A stretch of 64,000 nt of DNA from the NCBI GenBank assembly GCA_964344765.1, contig CAYFOM010000023.1:1-64000 (forward strand), in the 5' to 3' direction. This DNA is from JACNIZ01 sp964344765. Its GTDB lineage: Bacteria > Planctomycetota > UBA1135. The notes beneath the pieces were generated by a model. It was given only the letters and a program-made list of their open reading frames with translations. It made no database searches and had not been told where the DNA came from. Both the position numbers and the translations under genes were made by a program. The first letter of the stretch is position 1. Every line of letters starts with the position of its first letter. This document shows, piece after piece, positions 44,777 through 53,597 of the stretch.

Positions 44777-45448
44777 ATGTCTGAAATCGTCAAAGTTCGT
44801 CAACGCATCCTGCGGGAAAACGATCGCAAAGCCTCGGTGTTGCGCGACCGATTTAAACGCGAAGGCACATTGGCGGTGGATTTGATTTCGTCGCCTGGCT
44901 CGGGCAAGACCACGTTGTTGGAACAGACCATTCGGTCTTTTTCCGATCGCATTGATTGCGCAGTTTTGGTCGGCGATGTCGCCACCGAATACGACGCCAA
45001 TCGTTTGCGTGCAGCGGGCGGACCGGCGCATCAAATCGTGACCGGCGGAGCTTGTCATCTCGACGCTCAGTTAGTCGCCGACGGCTTGGCCTCGGCCGAC
45101 TTCATTGACATCGACATTCTATTTTTGGAGAACGTCGGCAACTTGGTTTGTCCGGCGTCTTACGATCTTGGCGAAGACTTCAAAGTCGTGCTGTTGTCGG
45201 CGGCGGAAGGCGCGGACAAGCCGGCTAAGTACCCTGCGATTTTCTCGCGTGCGTCAGTTTGTTTGATTACCAAATCGGACTTACTGCCTTACGTCGACTT
45301 TGACGTCGACGTGGCGAAGCAACACATCACCGCACTCAATCCGAACTGCCGAATTCTTGAGCTTTCGGCGAAGTCGGGCGAAGGCATGGATGCCTGGTGC
45401 ACCCTGGTCAAAGAACGGCTCAAGTCCAAGCGAACAGTAGTAGTGTGA
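44777..45448 (+). CDS. hypB: Hydrogenase nickel incorporation GTPase HypB
   Basis: HypB is the GTPase that drives nickel insertion. The ATG at 44777 gives 223 residues. The P-loop is S-P-G-S-G-K-T-T at about residues 39-46, with G-D-V-A-T-E-Y-D-A-N-R, the metal-site G-A-C-H-L-D and the E-N-V-G-N-L-V-C-P motif after it. The N-terminus has no His-rich nickel-storage tract and no CxxCGC motif, so nickel must be held elsewhere. A longer in-frame start inside hypA was rejected. Its stop overlaps the hypF start (GTGA). Confidence 0.94.
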   Translation: MSEIVKVRQRILRENDRKASVLRDRFKREGTLAVDLISSPGSGKTTLLEQTIRSFSDRIDCAVLVGDVATEYDANRLRAAGGPAHQIVTGGACHLDAQLVADGLASADFIDIDILFLENVGNLVCPASYDLGEDFKVVLLSAAEGADKPAKYPAIFSRASVCLITKSDLLPYVDFDVDVAKQHITALNPNCRILELSAKSGEGMDAWCTLVKERLKSKRTVVV

Positions 45449-47784
45449 GCAAGCCCAAGCAAAGGTTTGAAATCCTCTGCACCGGCATCGTTCAAGGAGT
45501 AGGTTTCCGCCCGACCGTTTATCGCCTTGCAACTGAGTTGCGCTTGGCGGGTTGGGTTTGCAACGGTCCGGACGGTGTAGAGATCGAAGTGGAAGGCGAG
45601 CACGAGGTGCCGCAGCGATTCGCGGAACGATTACAACGAGAGCTGCCTCCGCTGGCCAAAGTGACCAGTTTGACCATTCACGAAATCGAGCCGATCGGCG
45701 AAACAGAGTTCGTGGTGCGTGAAACTGAGCAAGGCGTGCGCAAAAACGCGTTGGTGCCGCCGGACACGCGTATTTGTCCGGATTGCGAAGCCGAAATGGC
45801 CGACGCCGACGACCGCCGCCATCATTTTGCTTTTACCGTTTGCACCAACTGCGGTCCGCGCTTTTCGCTAGTGCGCAAGCTGCCGTACGACCGCGAGAAG
45901 ACGTCGATGGCGTGCTTCCCGTTGTGCGAGGATTGCCGCGAGGAGTATGAAAACCCGCTGGATCGGCGCTTCCACGCCGAGCCGGTTTGCTGCCCGAAGT
46001 GCGGCCCGCAGTTGTGGGCGGTGGATTGCGGCGGCGCTGATTTGGGCAGCGGCGAAGAAGCCATTGCCGCGGCGCAACGCACGTTGGAAACCGGCGGCAT
46101 TGTTGCGCTCAAAGGATTGGGCGGATTCCAATTGGCATGCTGCGCGCGCAGTGATGTGGCGTGTGAACTGCTGCGCACTCGCAAGCGTCGGCCGCGCAAG
46201 CCGTTCGCGGTGATGGTGAAGGATTTGCAGACGGCGCAATTGCTGACTCATCTGAAGAAGGAAGATGAAGCCATTCTTAGCGGTCCGCGTTCGCCGATCG
46301 TGCTGGCGCCGCTACGCCGCAATCATGGATTGAGCTCGCGCGTTTCGCCGGGTATTCAAGACGTCGGCATCATGCTGCCGACCACGCCGTTGCACATGGA
46401 GTTGTTCCGCAATTTACATGTGGATGCGTTGGTGATGACCAGCGGCAACGGCAACGATGAACCGATTTGTCGAGGCAACCGTGAAGCCGTCGATCGCTTG
46501 CGCAAGCTCGCCGACGTCTTCCTGCTGCACGATCGCGACGTGATTCGCCGCGTCGATGATTCGGTTGCACGCAGTTGCGACGATGGGTTGGTCATGGTGC
46601 GGCGTTCGCGCGGTTGGGTGCCGGAACCGCTGCCGTTGCCGGTGAAATCGCCGGCGGCAGTGTTGGCGGTGGGCGGCCACTTGCAGGTGACGGCTTGTTT
46701 GGGCGTCGGCAACGAGGCTTACCCTAGCCAACACATCGGCGACCTCGATACCGTCGAAGCGCGCGGATTCCATCGCCAGGTGATGGACGGGTTGATGGAC
46801 TTCCTCGAAGTGCGCCCCGATTGCGTGGTGGTGGACCCGCACCCGGATTACCCGTCGCTGCAAATCGGTCGCGACATCGCCGACGAATACGGCGCCAGCG
46901 TGATCGAGGTGCAGCACCACGTCGCTCACATCGCGGCGGCGGCGGCCGAGCACAACATGTTCCCTGAGCATGATGAAAAAATCGGCGGCATCGCGCTCGA
47001 CGGCACCGGCTGGGGCCCCGACGGAACCGCATGGGGCGGCGAGCTGTTGGAACTCAACGGCATGCTGCAATGGCGGCGCGTCGGTCATCTGAATCCGCTG
47101 AAGTTGATCGGCGGCGAAGCTGCGGTGCGCGAACCCTGGCGCATCACCGTTGCTGCATTGGCCGCGGCCGGGCAGCTGGACTTGGTGCCCAAACTGCCGC
47201 TCGCCAATCGCGTGCACCCCGACAAGATCGAAGACATCGCCCGCCTCAGCGAACGCGATACCTGGCCGCTGGCAAGTGGTGCCGGGCGCTTGTTCGAAGC
47301 CGCTGGAGCACTGATCGGATTGCGCGCCAGCAACACCTATGAAGGTGAAGCAGCGTTGCTGCTCGAATCGTTGGCATCGAGCGCCACGCGGGTGCCGGCA
47401 GCGTGGGAAATCGCCCGACCCAACGGCCTGTTCCCGTCGCAAACTCTGCTCGGCGAAATGGCGCGCCGCGTCGCCCAAGGCGAAAAACCGCAAAACGTCG
47501 CCGCCGGCTTCCACGCAACCTTCTGCAAACTGCTAGCTGCCTACGCTCGCGAACGCTTTGCGCCCGACATCCACACCCTGGTCGTCGGCGGCGGCTGCAT
47601 GATCAACCGATTGTTGCGCACGGGCTTGACCCATGAGTTAAAGAACCAAGGCTTCGAGGTGCTCCTGCCCGCCGAAGTCCCGCCTAGTGACGGTGGACTC
47701 TCCTATGGCCAAGCGGTCATGGGGACAGTTTCCTTGGCACGAAACTGTGAGCCTGCCATGATGAAGGACGAAGCATGTGTTTGA
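45445..47784 (+). CDS. hypF: Carbamoyltransferase HypF
   Basis: HypF turns carbamoyl phosphate into a thiocarbamate on HypE, the source of the CN ligands. The GTG at 45445 overlaps hypB and gives 779 residues. An acylphosphatase domain comes first (G-I-V-Q-G-V-G-F-R-P, about 11-20), then zinc fingers (C-P-D-C, N-C-G-P-R, C-E-D-C, C-P-K-C), a YrdC domain (K-G-L-G-G-F-Q-L-A) and a Kae1-like domain with H-H-V-A-H and D-G-T-G-W-G. All domains are intact and the length is usual. Confidence 0.94.
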   Translation: MSKPKQRFEILCTGIVQGVGFRPTVYRLATELRLAGWVCNGPDGVEIEVEGEHEVPQRFAERLQRELPPLAKVTSLTIHEIEPIGETEFVVRETEQGVRKNALVPPDTRICPDCEAEMADADDRRHHFAFTVCTNCGPRFSLVRKLPYDREKTSMACFPLCEDCREEYENPLDRRFHAEPVCCPKCGPQLWAVDCGGADLGSGEEAIAAAQRTLETGGIVALKGLGGFQLACCARSDVACELLRTRKRRPRKPFAVMVKDLQTAQLLTHLKKEDEAILSGPRSPIVLAPLRRNHGLSSRVSPGIQDVGIMLPTTPLHMELFRNLHVDALVMTSGNGNDEPICRGNREAVDRLRKLADVFLLHDRDVIRRVDDSVARSCDDGLVMVRRSRGWVPEPLPLPVKSPAAVLAVGGHLQVTACLGVGNEAYPSQHIGDLDTVEARGFHRQVMDGLMDFLEVRPDCVVVDPHPDYPSLQIGRDIADEYGASVIEVQHHVAHIAAAAAEHNMFPEHDEKIGGIALDGTGWGPDGTAWGGELLELNGMLQWRRVGHLNPLKLIGGEAAVREPWRITVAALAAAGQLDLVPKLPLANRVHPDKIEDIARLSERDTWPLASGAGRLFEAAGALIGLRASNTYEGEAALLLESLASSATRVPAAWEIARPNGLFPSQTLLGEMARRVAQGEKPQNVAAGFHATFCKLLAAYARERFAPDIHTLVVGGGCMINRLLRTGLTHELKNQGFEVLLPAEVPPSDGGLSYGQAVMGTVSLARNCEPAMMKDEACV

Positions 47785-48020
47785 GCATCCCAATGAAGCT
47801 CCTGAGTGGAGATGAGTTCACCGGTCTGGCCGAAGTCGACGGCGTGCAGCGCGAGGTTTCGCTGATGCTGCTGCCCGAAGCCGCAACGGTCGGTGATTGG
47901 ATTTTGGTTCACGCCGGATACGCCATTGGCGTCGTCGATGAGCAAGAAGCCGTGCATACGTTGAAGCTGTTGCGCGCCGCTGCCGACGGCGGCGTGATTG
48001 ACTGGGAGGACGGAAAGTGA
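47775..48020 (+). CDS. hypC: Hydrogenase assembly chaperone HypC
   Basis: HypC carries the Fe(CN)2CO unit with HypD and docks on the large subunit precursor. The 81-residue protein begins M-C-L-S-I-P-M, with the essential C2. The V-G-D-W-I-L-V-H-A-G-Y-A-I segment is the family signature. It overlaps hypF by 10 bases and hypD by 4. Confidence 0.94.
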   Translation: MCLSIPMKLLSGDEFTGLAEVDGVQREVSLMLLPEAATVGDWILVHAGYAIGVVDEQEAVHTLKLLRAAADGGVIDWEDGK

Positions 48021-49159
48021 CCTCGGAAAACGCCACCACAGTCGCGATGAGCGACGCCGAATTGAACGAACTGCGTGATTCGCTGTTTGACTCCAAAGCC
48101 GGCCGCGGCTTGCTGAAGCGCATTGAAGAACTGGCCGCCAAGCTGACGTCGCCGGTCACGCTGATGGAGGTTTGCGGAACGCATACCCACGCCATCGCTG
48201 CCGCCGGATTGCGCAGGTTGATGCCGGAAAAGGTGCGCTTGGTTTCCGGACCTGGTTGTCCGGTTTGCGTGACGCCGATCGGTTGGGTGGACCACGCCGT
48301 TGCCCTGTCTGAGCTGCCCGACGTCATTGTCACCACCTTCGGCGACTTAATGCGCGTGCCGTCCAGTCACGGCACGCTGGAAGAAGCGCGTGCACGCGGC
48401 GCCGATATTCGCATTTGCTACTCGACGCGCGACGCGCTGCAAGTGGCTCGCGACAACCCGGATCACCGCGTGATCTTCCTTGCCGTCGGTTTCGAAACCA
48501 CCGCGCCGACCATTGCTGGTGCGTTGGCCGAAGCCGAACGCGAGGACATCGCCAACTTCATGATCCTGCCCGGGCATAAAACCATGCCTGGACCGCTGCG
48601 GGTTTTGGTCGACGATGAATCGGTAGATCTGCACGGTTTGCTGTGCCCCGGCCACGTGTCGGTGATCATCGGCTCCGAGGCTTACACCGACATCGCCGCG
48701 TCCGGCGTGCCCTGCACCGTGGTCGGTTTCGCACCGAATGACGTGCTGACCGGCGTTGCCGATTTGATCGAGCAAATCCTCGCTCAGCAATCGATCGTCA
48801 CCAATTTGTACAAGCGCGTGGTCAAGCCCGAGGGCAATCCGGCCGCGTTGCAACTACTCGATCGCTTCTTCGAAACCGCCGACGCCGACTGGCGCGGATT
48901 GGGCCCGATTCCCGATTCCGGTTTGAAGTTGCGCGCTGAATTCGCCCACCGCGATGCCAGTTTGATCAACGTGGATCTGCCCGAACCACGCGAACCCAAA
49001 GGCTGCCGCTGCGGCGAAGTGCTGCGCGGCACCATCAATCCCCCGGAATGCCCGCTGTTCGGCAAAGGTTGCGATCCGCAGCATGCCGTCGGCGCGTGCA
49101 TGGTTTCCAGCGAAGGAACCTGTGCGGCGTGGTACCGCCACGAGCGCTTAGCACAATGA
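48017..49159 (+). CDS. hypD: Hydrogenase Fe-ligand assembly protein HypD
   Basis: HypD is the Fe-S scaffold on which iron receives its CN and CO ligands. The GTG at 48017 gives 380 residues. Signature motifs are M-E-V-C-G-T-H-T-H, G-P-G-C-P-V-C-V-T-P and G-F-E-T-T-A-P. The C-terminal Cys ligands of the [4Fe-4S] cluster are in C-R-C-G-E, P-P-E-C-P and G-A-C-M-V-S-S-E-G-T-C. The N-terminus is about 30 residues longer than usual. Confidence 0.94.
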   Translation: MTSENATTVAMSDAELNELRDSLFDSKAGRGLLKRIEELAAKLTSPVTLMEVCGTHTHAIAAAGLRRLMPEKVRLVSGPGCPVCVTPIGWVDHAVALSELPDVIVTTFGDLMRVPSSHGTLEEARARGADIRICYSTRDALQVARDNPDHRVIFLAVGFETTAPTIAGALAEAEREDIANFMILPGHKTMPGPLRVLVDDESVDLHGLLCPGHVSVIIGSEAYTDIAASGVPCTVVGFAPNDVLTGVADLIEQILAQQSIVTNLYKRVVKPEGNPAALQLLDRFFETADADWRGLGPIPDSGLKLRAEFAHRDASLINVDLPEPREPKGCRCGEVLRGTINPPECPLFGKGCDPQHAVGACMVSSEGTCAAWYRHERLAQ

Positions 49160-50166
49160 AACAAATCCTCCTTGCACACGGCGCCGGTGGGCGCTTGACC
49201 GGAGATTTAGTGCGCAAAGCTTTTGTGCCTAAATTCGGTAGCTCGGTGTTGAACAAGCTGGGTGATTCGGCGATTTTGCCCGAGTTGCCGGCCGGACGTC
49301 CGGCCTTTTCGACCGATGGTTTTGTGGTCGAACCGAACATCTTCCCCGGTGGTGATCTGGGTGAGATTTCGGTTTGTGGAACGGTGAATGATTTGGCCGT
49401 CGCCGGTGCCACGCCGATGTGGTTGAGTTGGGCGCTGATTCTTGAAGAAGGTTTGGCTGCTGACAAGCTCAACACCTTCGTGCAAAGTGCTAAGCAAGCG
49501 GCGGACTTTGCCAATGTGCAAATCGTTTGCGGCGATACCAAGGTGGTGCCGCGCGGCAAAGGCGATGAAGCTTACGTGGTGACTGCAGGAATTGGCGTAG
49601 TGCCGCCGGAGCGCGATCTAGGCGATGAAAACATGCGTCCAGGCGACGTCGTTGTCGCTTCCGGACCACTTGGCGATCACGGCGCGACCATTTTGGCTTG
49701 TCGTCATGATCTAGCCGGCGGCGAGTTGAAGTCGGATTGCGGTCCGGTGAATCGCCTGACCCAAGCGGTGTTCGACGAGGGCATCGACGTGCGCGTGATG
49801 CACGACCCGACTCGCGGCGGCGCGGCGACCACTTGCAACGAAGCGGCATCGGCTTCTGGTCATCGCATCATTTTGGAAGCCGACCAAATTCCGGTGCGTA
49901 CCGCGACCAAAGGCGTTTGCGAACTGCTGGGCATGGACCCGCTGTACCTCGCCTGCGAAGGTCGCGTTTTGGCATGGGTGCCCGAAGCCCAAGCCGATCG
50001 CTTGGTGGCCGCGTGGCGTCAATTCCCGGAAGGGGAGGGCGCGGCGGTCATCGGCAGCGTGCATGAGCGCGGACCAGGCCAAGTGCCGGTGACTTTGCGC
50101 ACTGGTTTTGGCGTCGAACGTCCGCTGGATCTGTTGTCAGGTACTGATTTACCTCGAATTTGCTGA
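49156..50166 (+). CDS. hypE: Hydrogenase expression/formation protein HypE
   Basis: HypE dehydrates the thiocarbamate on its C-terminal Cys to a thiocyanate. The ATG at 49156 overlaps the hypD stop (ATGA) and gives 336 residues. The protein ends P-R-I-C, with C336 as acceptor. H-G-A-G-G-R and D-S-A-I-L near the N-terminus and H-D-P-T-R-G-G in the second half are PurM-like ATP-binding motifs. Four bases separate it from the next gene. Confidence 0.95.
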   Translation: MKQILLAHGAGGRLTGDLVRKAFVPKFGSSVLNKLGDSAILPELPAGRPAFSTDGFVVEPNIFPGGDLGEISVCGTVNDLAVAGATPMWLSWALILEEGLAADKLNTFVQSAKQAADFANVQIVCGDTKVVPRGKGDEAYVVTAGIGVVPPERDLGDENMRPGDVVVASGPLGDHGATILACRHDLAGGELKSDCGPVNRLTQAVFDEGIDVRVMHDPTRGGAATTCNEAASASGHRIILEADQIPVRTATKGVCELLGMDPLYLACEGRVLAWVPEAQADRLVAAWRQFPEGEGAAVIGSVHERGPGQVPVTLRTGFGVERPLDLLSGTDLPRIC

Positions 50167-50170
50167 AGCA

Positions 50171-50914
50171 ATGAGCGCCATCGACTGGGCCATTCCTCTC
50201 TCCGCCGCCGGCATCGGTTTTGCGCATACCGCGCTTGGAGTAGACCACACCTTGCCCTTTGTCGCGCTGTCCAAAGCGCGCGGATGGAGTCGTCGCAAAA
50301 CCCTTTGGGTGACGGCAATCTGTGGCGTCGGCCACGTGCTGGCGTCCATCGCTTTGGCCATGCTCGGCATCGCGCTGGGTTGGGGCTTGGGGCGCATGGA
50401 AGGCTTGGAATCGGGCCGCGGTCCGATTGCCGCGTGGGTGCTGACCGCGTTTGGTTTTGCCTACTTGCTGTGGGGCCTGCGCCAGGGATACCGCCGCACC
50501 AAGGGATTGAACCTGCACCAACACGGCGGTCATGTGCACTTGCACTTCCACGGCGATGATCCGCACGACCACGAGCACGAAGACAGCCATGCTTCCGTGT
50601 CCGAGGCCGCCCCGGCCAACGCCACCGAGTCGCGATCTACCTTCTGGGTGCTGTTCACCATCTTTGTGCTCGGTCCGTGTGAACCGCTAATCGCCTTCTT
50701 CATCTACCCGTCCAGCCAGGGCGATTGGGCGGTGGCGGCGTGGTCGGCGTTGGCATTCGGAGTGGTGACGGTGGCGACGATGGTGTCGATTGTTGCGCTG
50801 GCGATCATGGGCATGGGCCATATCCGCTTCGCCCCGCTGGAGAAGTGGGCGGAGGCGGTGGCCGGTGGCGTGGTGGCCTGCTCCGGACTGGCCGTGCTGT
50901 TTCTTGGGATTTGA
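50171..50914 (+). CDS. Nickel/cobalt transporter-like membrane protein (NicO/UreH type)
   Basis: The ATG at 50171 gives 247 residues with about six hydrophobic helices. The first helix ends in F-A-H-T-A-L-G-V-D-H-T-L-P-F, which fits the His-Asp-His motif of NicO/UreH/RcnA permeases. A loop at about residues 115-143 is very rich in His and Asp (H-Q-H-G-G-H-V-H-L-H-F-H-G-D-D-P) and should bind nickel. It is the last gene of the hydrogenase block, which supports a role in nickel supply. Import versus export cannot be told from sequence. Confidence 0.8.
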   Translation: MSAIDWAIPLSAAGIGFAHTALGVDHTLPFVALSKARGWSRRKTLWVTAICGVGHVLASIALAMLGIALGWGLGRMEGLESGRGPIAAWVLTAFGFAYLLWGLRQGYRRTKGLNLHQHGGHVHLHFHGDDPHDHEHEDSHASVSEAAPANATESRSTFWVLFTIFVLGPCEPLIAFFIYPSSQGDWAVAAWSALAFGVVTVATMVSIVALAIMGMGHIRFAPLEKWAEAVAGGVVACSGLAVLFLGI

Positions 50915-50935
50915 TTCTCAAGAGTCATAAGCTGC

Positions 50936-50963
50936 TTGCTGGAAATCGCTTAGTGTGTATACT
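50936..50963 (+). promoter_or_regulatory. Sigma-70-like promoter before the STAS/SEC14-like gene
   Basis: TTGCTG (50936-50941), a 16-base spacer and TATACT (50958-50963) precede the ATG at 50997 by 33 bases. Only the -35 departs notably from consensus. Confidence 0.5.
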
Positions 50964-50996
50964 CGGAGTTCATCGTCCCCTCCCCTCAGTTAGGAC

Positions 50997-51386
50997 ATGG
51001 CTCCAAAAGTGACCTACCAAATCCGCTCAGCGGAGCGTTTGGCGGTGCACACGGTTAGCCCCGGCTACACCACCGATTGCATCTTCGGCAGCTTCGTACA
51101 GCGACTGAATGACCCTGAATTTGAGCAGGGCATGGCGGTGATCTGGCACTTTCTCCCTGGCACCACGCCATTGGGTTTAGGTGCCAATTCGCGATTGCAC
51201 TCCATGGCCAGCCAGCTGAAGGATCGCGATACGCCGTACAAGGTGGCGCTGATTGGTGAGGACGATGCAGTTTTCGGCGGCTTGCGCCAGTTCGCCGGGC
51301 TAACGCCGACCTCGGCTGCGGTGCATAGTGTGTTTCCGGATATGAAATCGGCTCTGGATTGGGTAAAACAGCCCATCGAATCCTAG
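50997..51386 (+). CDS. Small cytoplasmic protein, possibly STAS/SEC14-like
   Basis: The protein has 129 residues and no signal peptide or membrane helix. The end (V-F-P-D-M-K-S-A-L-D-W-V) resembles the last helix of SpoIIAA-like STAS/SEC14 proteins, where F-x-D-x-x-x-A-x-x-W-L is common. The body (P-Y-K-V-A-L-I-G-E-D-D) has the strand-turn spacing of that fold. This is fold-level inference only. It ends 6 bases before the oligopeptidase gene and may be co-transcribed. Confidence 0.55.
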   Translation: MAPKVTYQIRSAERLAVHTVSPGYTTDCIFGSFVQRLNDPEFEQGMAVIWHFLPGTTPLGLGANSRLHSMASQLKDRDTPYKVALIGEDDAVFGGLRQFAGLTPTSAAVHSVFPDMKSALDWVKQPIES

Positions 51387-51392
51387 CCGTTG

Positions 51393-53597
51393 ATGGAATC
51401 CACCGACCAACCTACACCCACTCCGCCTGCTGCGGAATCGTCGATGTCGCCGTCCGATCAATCGGCGCAGCCCGACTTGAACGCACCGCCGCGTCCGAAG
51501 CGTAAACCGGTGGTGTTGCCTGCCGGTGGGAAGCGTCGGCCCGAGGATGATTATTACTGGCTGCGCGAGCGCGAGAATCCGGAGGTGTTGGCGCATTTGG
51601 AGGCCGAGAATGCTTGGACGGCGGCGCGCATGGCCGGCACTGAGGAGTTGCAGACCGAGCTCTTTGAGGAAATAAAGGGGCGGATTAAGCAGGACGATTG
51701 CAGCGCGCCCTACCGAAAGGATGGTTGGTGGTATTACTCGCGGCATGAAGAGGGCAAGCAGTATGCGATTCACTGTCGCAAGGCCGATGTGGCCGGTGTG
51801 ATAGCTCCGTGCAGTGGGGCGGATATTGACGGCGATGAAATCGTGTTGTTGGATGTGAATGAGTTAGCCGAAGGCAGTGAGTTTTGCTCGGTGAGTGGGC
51901 TGGAGGTCAGCCCGGATGGGAATTGGATGACCTATTGCGCCGATTTCCAAGGGCGACGGATTTATTCGTTGTGCGTGAAGGATCTGCGCAGCGGCGAGGT
52001 GCGCAAAGACATCGTGCCGCAAATGTCGGGCACGGTGATTTGGGCCGATGACAACCGCACTTTGTTTTACGTCAAGCAAGATGCCGAGACGTTGCGCGAT
52101 CATTTGGTTTTGAAGTTGCGCATGGATGATGATGAATCGGCTAGTGAGTTGATTTACGACGAGACCGATGAGCAGTTTTACTGCTACTTGTACCGCACGT
52201 CGTCTGAGCGCTACATGGTGATTCACAGTTCGCAAACCATTTGTGATGAAGCGCGGTTTTTGCGTGCGGACGATCCGGATGGAGAGTGGACTTTGTTCCA
52301 GCCGCGGGAGTCGGGCGTGGAATATTCGGTGGATCACGGCGAACAAGGTTTCGTCGTGCGGACGAATTGGCAGGCGCGAAATTTTAGGTTGATGTTGGTG
52401 GATGATGCTGCCGAGAACGACGGCGCGACTCATCGTGAAAATTGGAGAGAGTTTCTTGCCCATCGCGACGATGTGCTGGTCGGTGCCGTCGGCGTGTTTC
52501 AGGATTGGGCGGTGATTCGTGAACGCGAGCGCGCGCAATCGCGGTTGCGGGTGATGCGTTGGGACGGGAGTGAGGATCATGTGATCGCGCAAAGCGAAGC
52601 GGCGTACATGATCGACTTTGGTGCCAATGAAGAATTTGATAGTGGCGTCTTGCGTTACACCTACGAATCGATGACCACGCCGGACTCGGTGATTGATTAC
52701 GACATGGCGACGCGGGAATCCAAATGTGTGAAGCAGGATGAGGTGCTCGGTGGTTTTGATTCATCGCTTTATGAATCGCAGCGCCTGTGGGTGACCGCTC
52801 GCGATGGCGCCGAAGTGCCGGTTTCTGTGGTTTACCGACGCGATTGCCACGGTGCTTCGCAATCCGCGCCGACGCAGCCGATGCCGTTGTTGTTGTATGC
52901 CTACGGTGCCTATGGCCACAGTTTGGACCCGTACTTCTCGTCGGTACGATTGAGTTTGTTGGACCGCGGTTTTGTGTTTGCGTTCGCGCACGTGCGCGGC
53001 GGTCAAGAGATGGGGCGCCATTGGTATGAAGATGGGCGCTTGCTGAAGAAGCAGAATACTTTTAATGACTTCATCGATTGCGCGCGTGAGTTGAGTGCGC
53101 GTGGTTGGACGTCGCCGCAGCATCTATACGCGATGGGCGGCAGTGCCGGCGGTTTGGTCATGGGTGTGATTTTGAATCAAGCGCCGGAGTTGTGGCATGG
53201 TGCGGTCGCGCAAGTTCCGTTCGTCGACATGATGACGACGATGGAGGATGACTCCATTCCATTAACGACCTTTGAATACGACGAATGGGGCAATCCGGCG
53301 GATGAGCAGTTTTATTCGTACATGCATTCCTATTCGCCTTACGACAATGTTGCGGCGCAGGATTACCCGCACGTGTTAGTCACGTCGAGTTTGCATGATT
53401 CGCAGGTGCAGTATTGGGAACCGGCTAAGTGGGTGGCCAAGCTGCGCGATCTAAAAACCGACGACAACGAGTTGTTGTTGAAGATGGAAATGCACGCCGG
53501 TCATGGCGGCGCGTCGGGGCGCTTTGAGCAATACAAAGAGATCGCGTTGGAATACGCGTTCATGCTCAAACTGGCTGAAAGCGGCGTGTTGATCTAG
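51393..53597 (+). CDS. ptrB: Oligopeptidase B (S9A prolyl oligopeptidase family)
   Basis: This serine peptidase cuts peptides after basic residues in the cytoplasm. The ATG at 51393 gives 734 residues. Residues 1-45 are a Pro, Ser and Thr-rich extension; the propeller follows (Y-Y-W-L-R-E-R-E-N-P-E-V), then the hydrolase. The catalytic Ser is S584 in G-G-S-A-G-G, with D669 (L-H-D-S-Q-V) and H704 (H-A-G-H-G-G) completing the triad. V-R-G-G-Q-E-M-G is also diagnostic. Its stop overlaps that of the convergent ABC-F gene in a shared CTAG. Confidence 0.93.
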   Translation: MESTDQPTPTPPAAESSMSPSDQSAQPDLNAPPRPKRKPVVLPAGGKRRPEDDYYWLRERENPEVLAHLEAENAWTAARMAGTEELQTELFEEIKGRIKQDDCSAPYRKDGWWYYSRHEEGKQYAIHCRKADVAGVIAPCSGADIDGDEIVLLDVNELAEGSEFCSVSGLEVSPDGNWMTYCADFQGRRIYSLCVKDLRSGEVRKDIVPQMSGTVIWADDNRTLFYVKQDAETLRDHLVLKLRMDDDESASELIYDETDEQFYCYLYRTSSERYMVIHSSQTICDEARFLRADDPDGEWTLFQPRESGVEYSVDHGEQGFVVRTNWQARNFRLMLVDDAAENDGATHRENWREFLAHRDDVLVGAVGVFQDWAVIRERERAQSRLRVMRWDGSEDHVIAQSEAAYMIDFGANEEFDSGVLRYTYESMTTPDSVIDYDMATRESKCVKQDEVLGGFDSSLYESQRLWVTARDGAEVPVSVVYRRDCHGASQSAPTQPMPLLLYAYGAYGHSLDPYFSSVRLSLLDRGFVFAFAHVRGGQEMGRHWYEDGRLLKKQNTFNDFIDCARELSARGWTSPQHLYAMGGSAGGLVMGVILNQAPELWHGAVAQVPFVDMMTTMEDDSIPLTTFEYDEWGNPADEQFYSYMHSYSPYDNVAAQDYPHVLVTSSLHDSQVQYWEPAKWVAKLRDLKTDDNELLLKMEMHAGHGGASGRFEQYKEIALEYAFMLKLAESGVLI

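Noticed and set aside
46414..47514. 366-codon minus-strand frame inside hypF
   Set aside because: hypF is fully supported by its domains, and this frame is a composition artefact.
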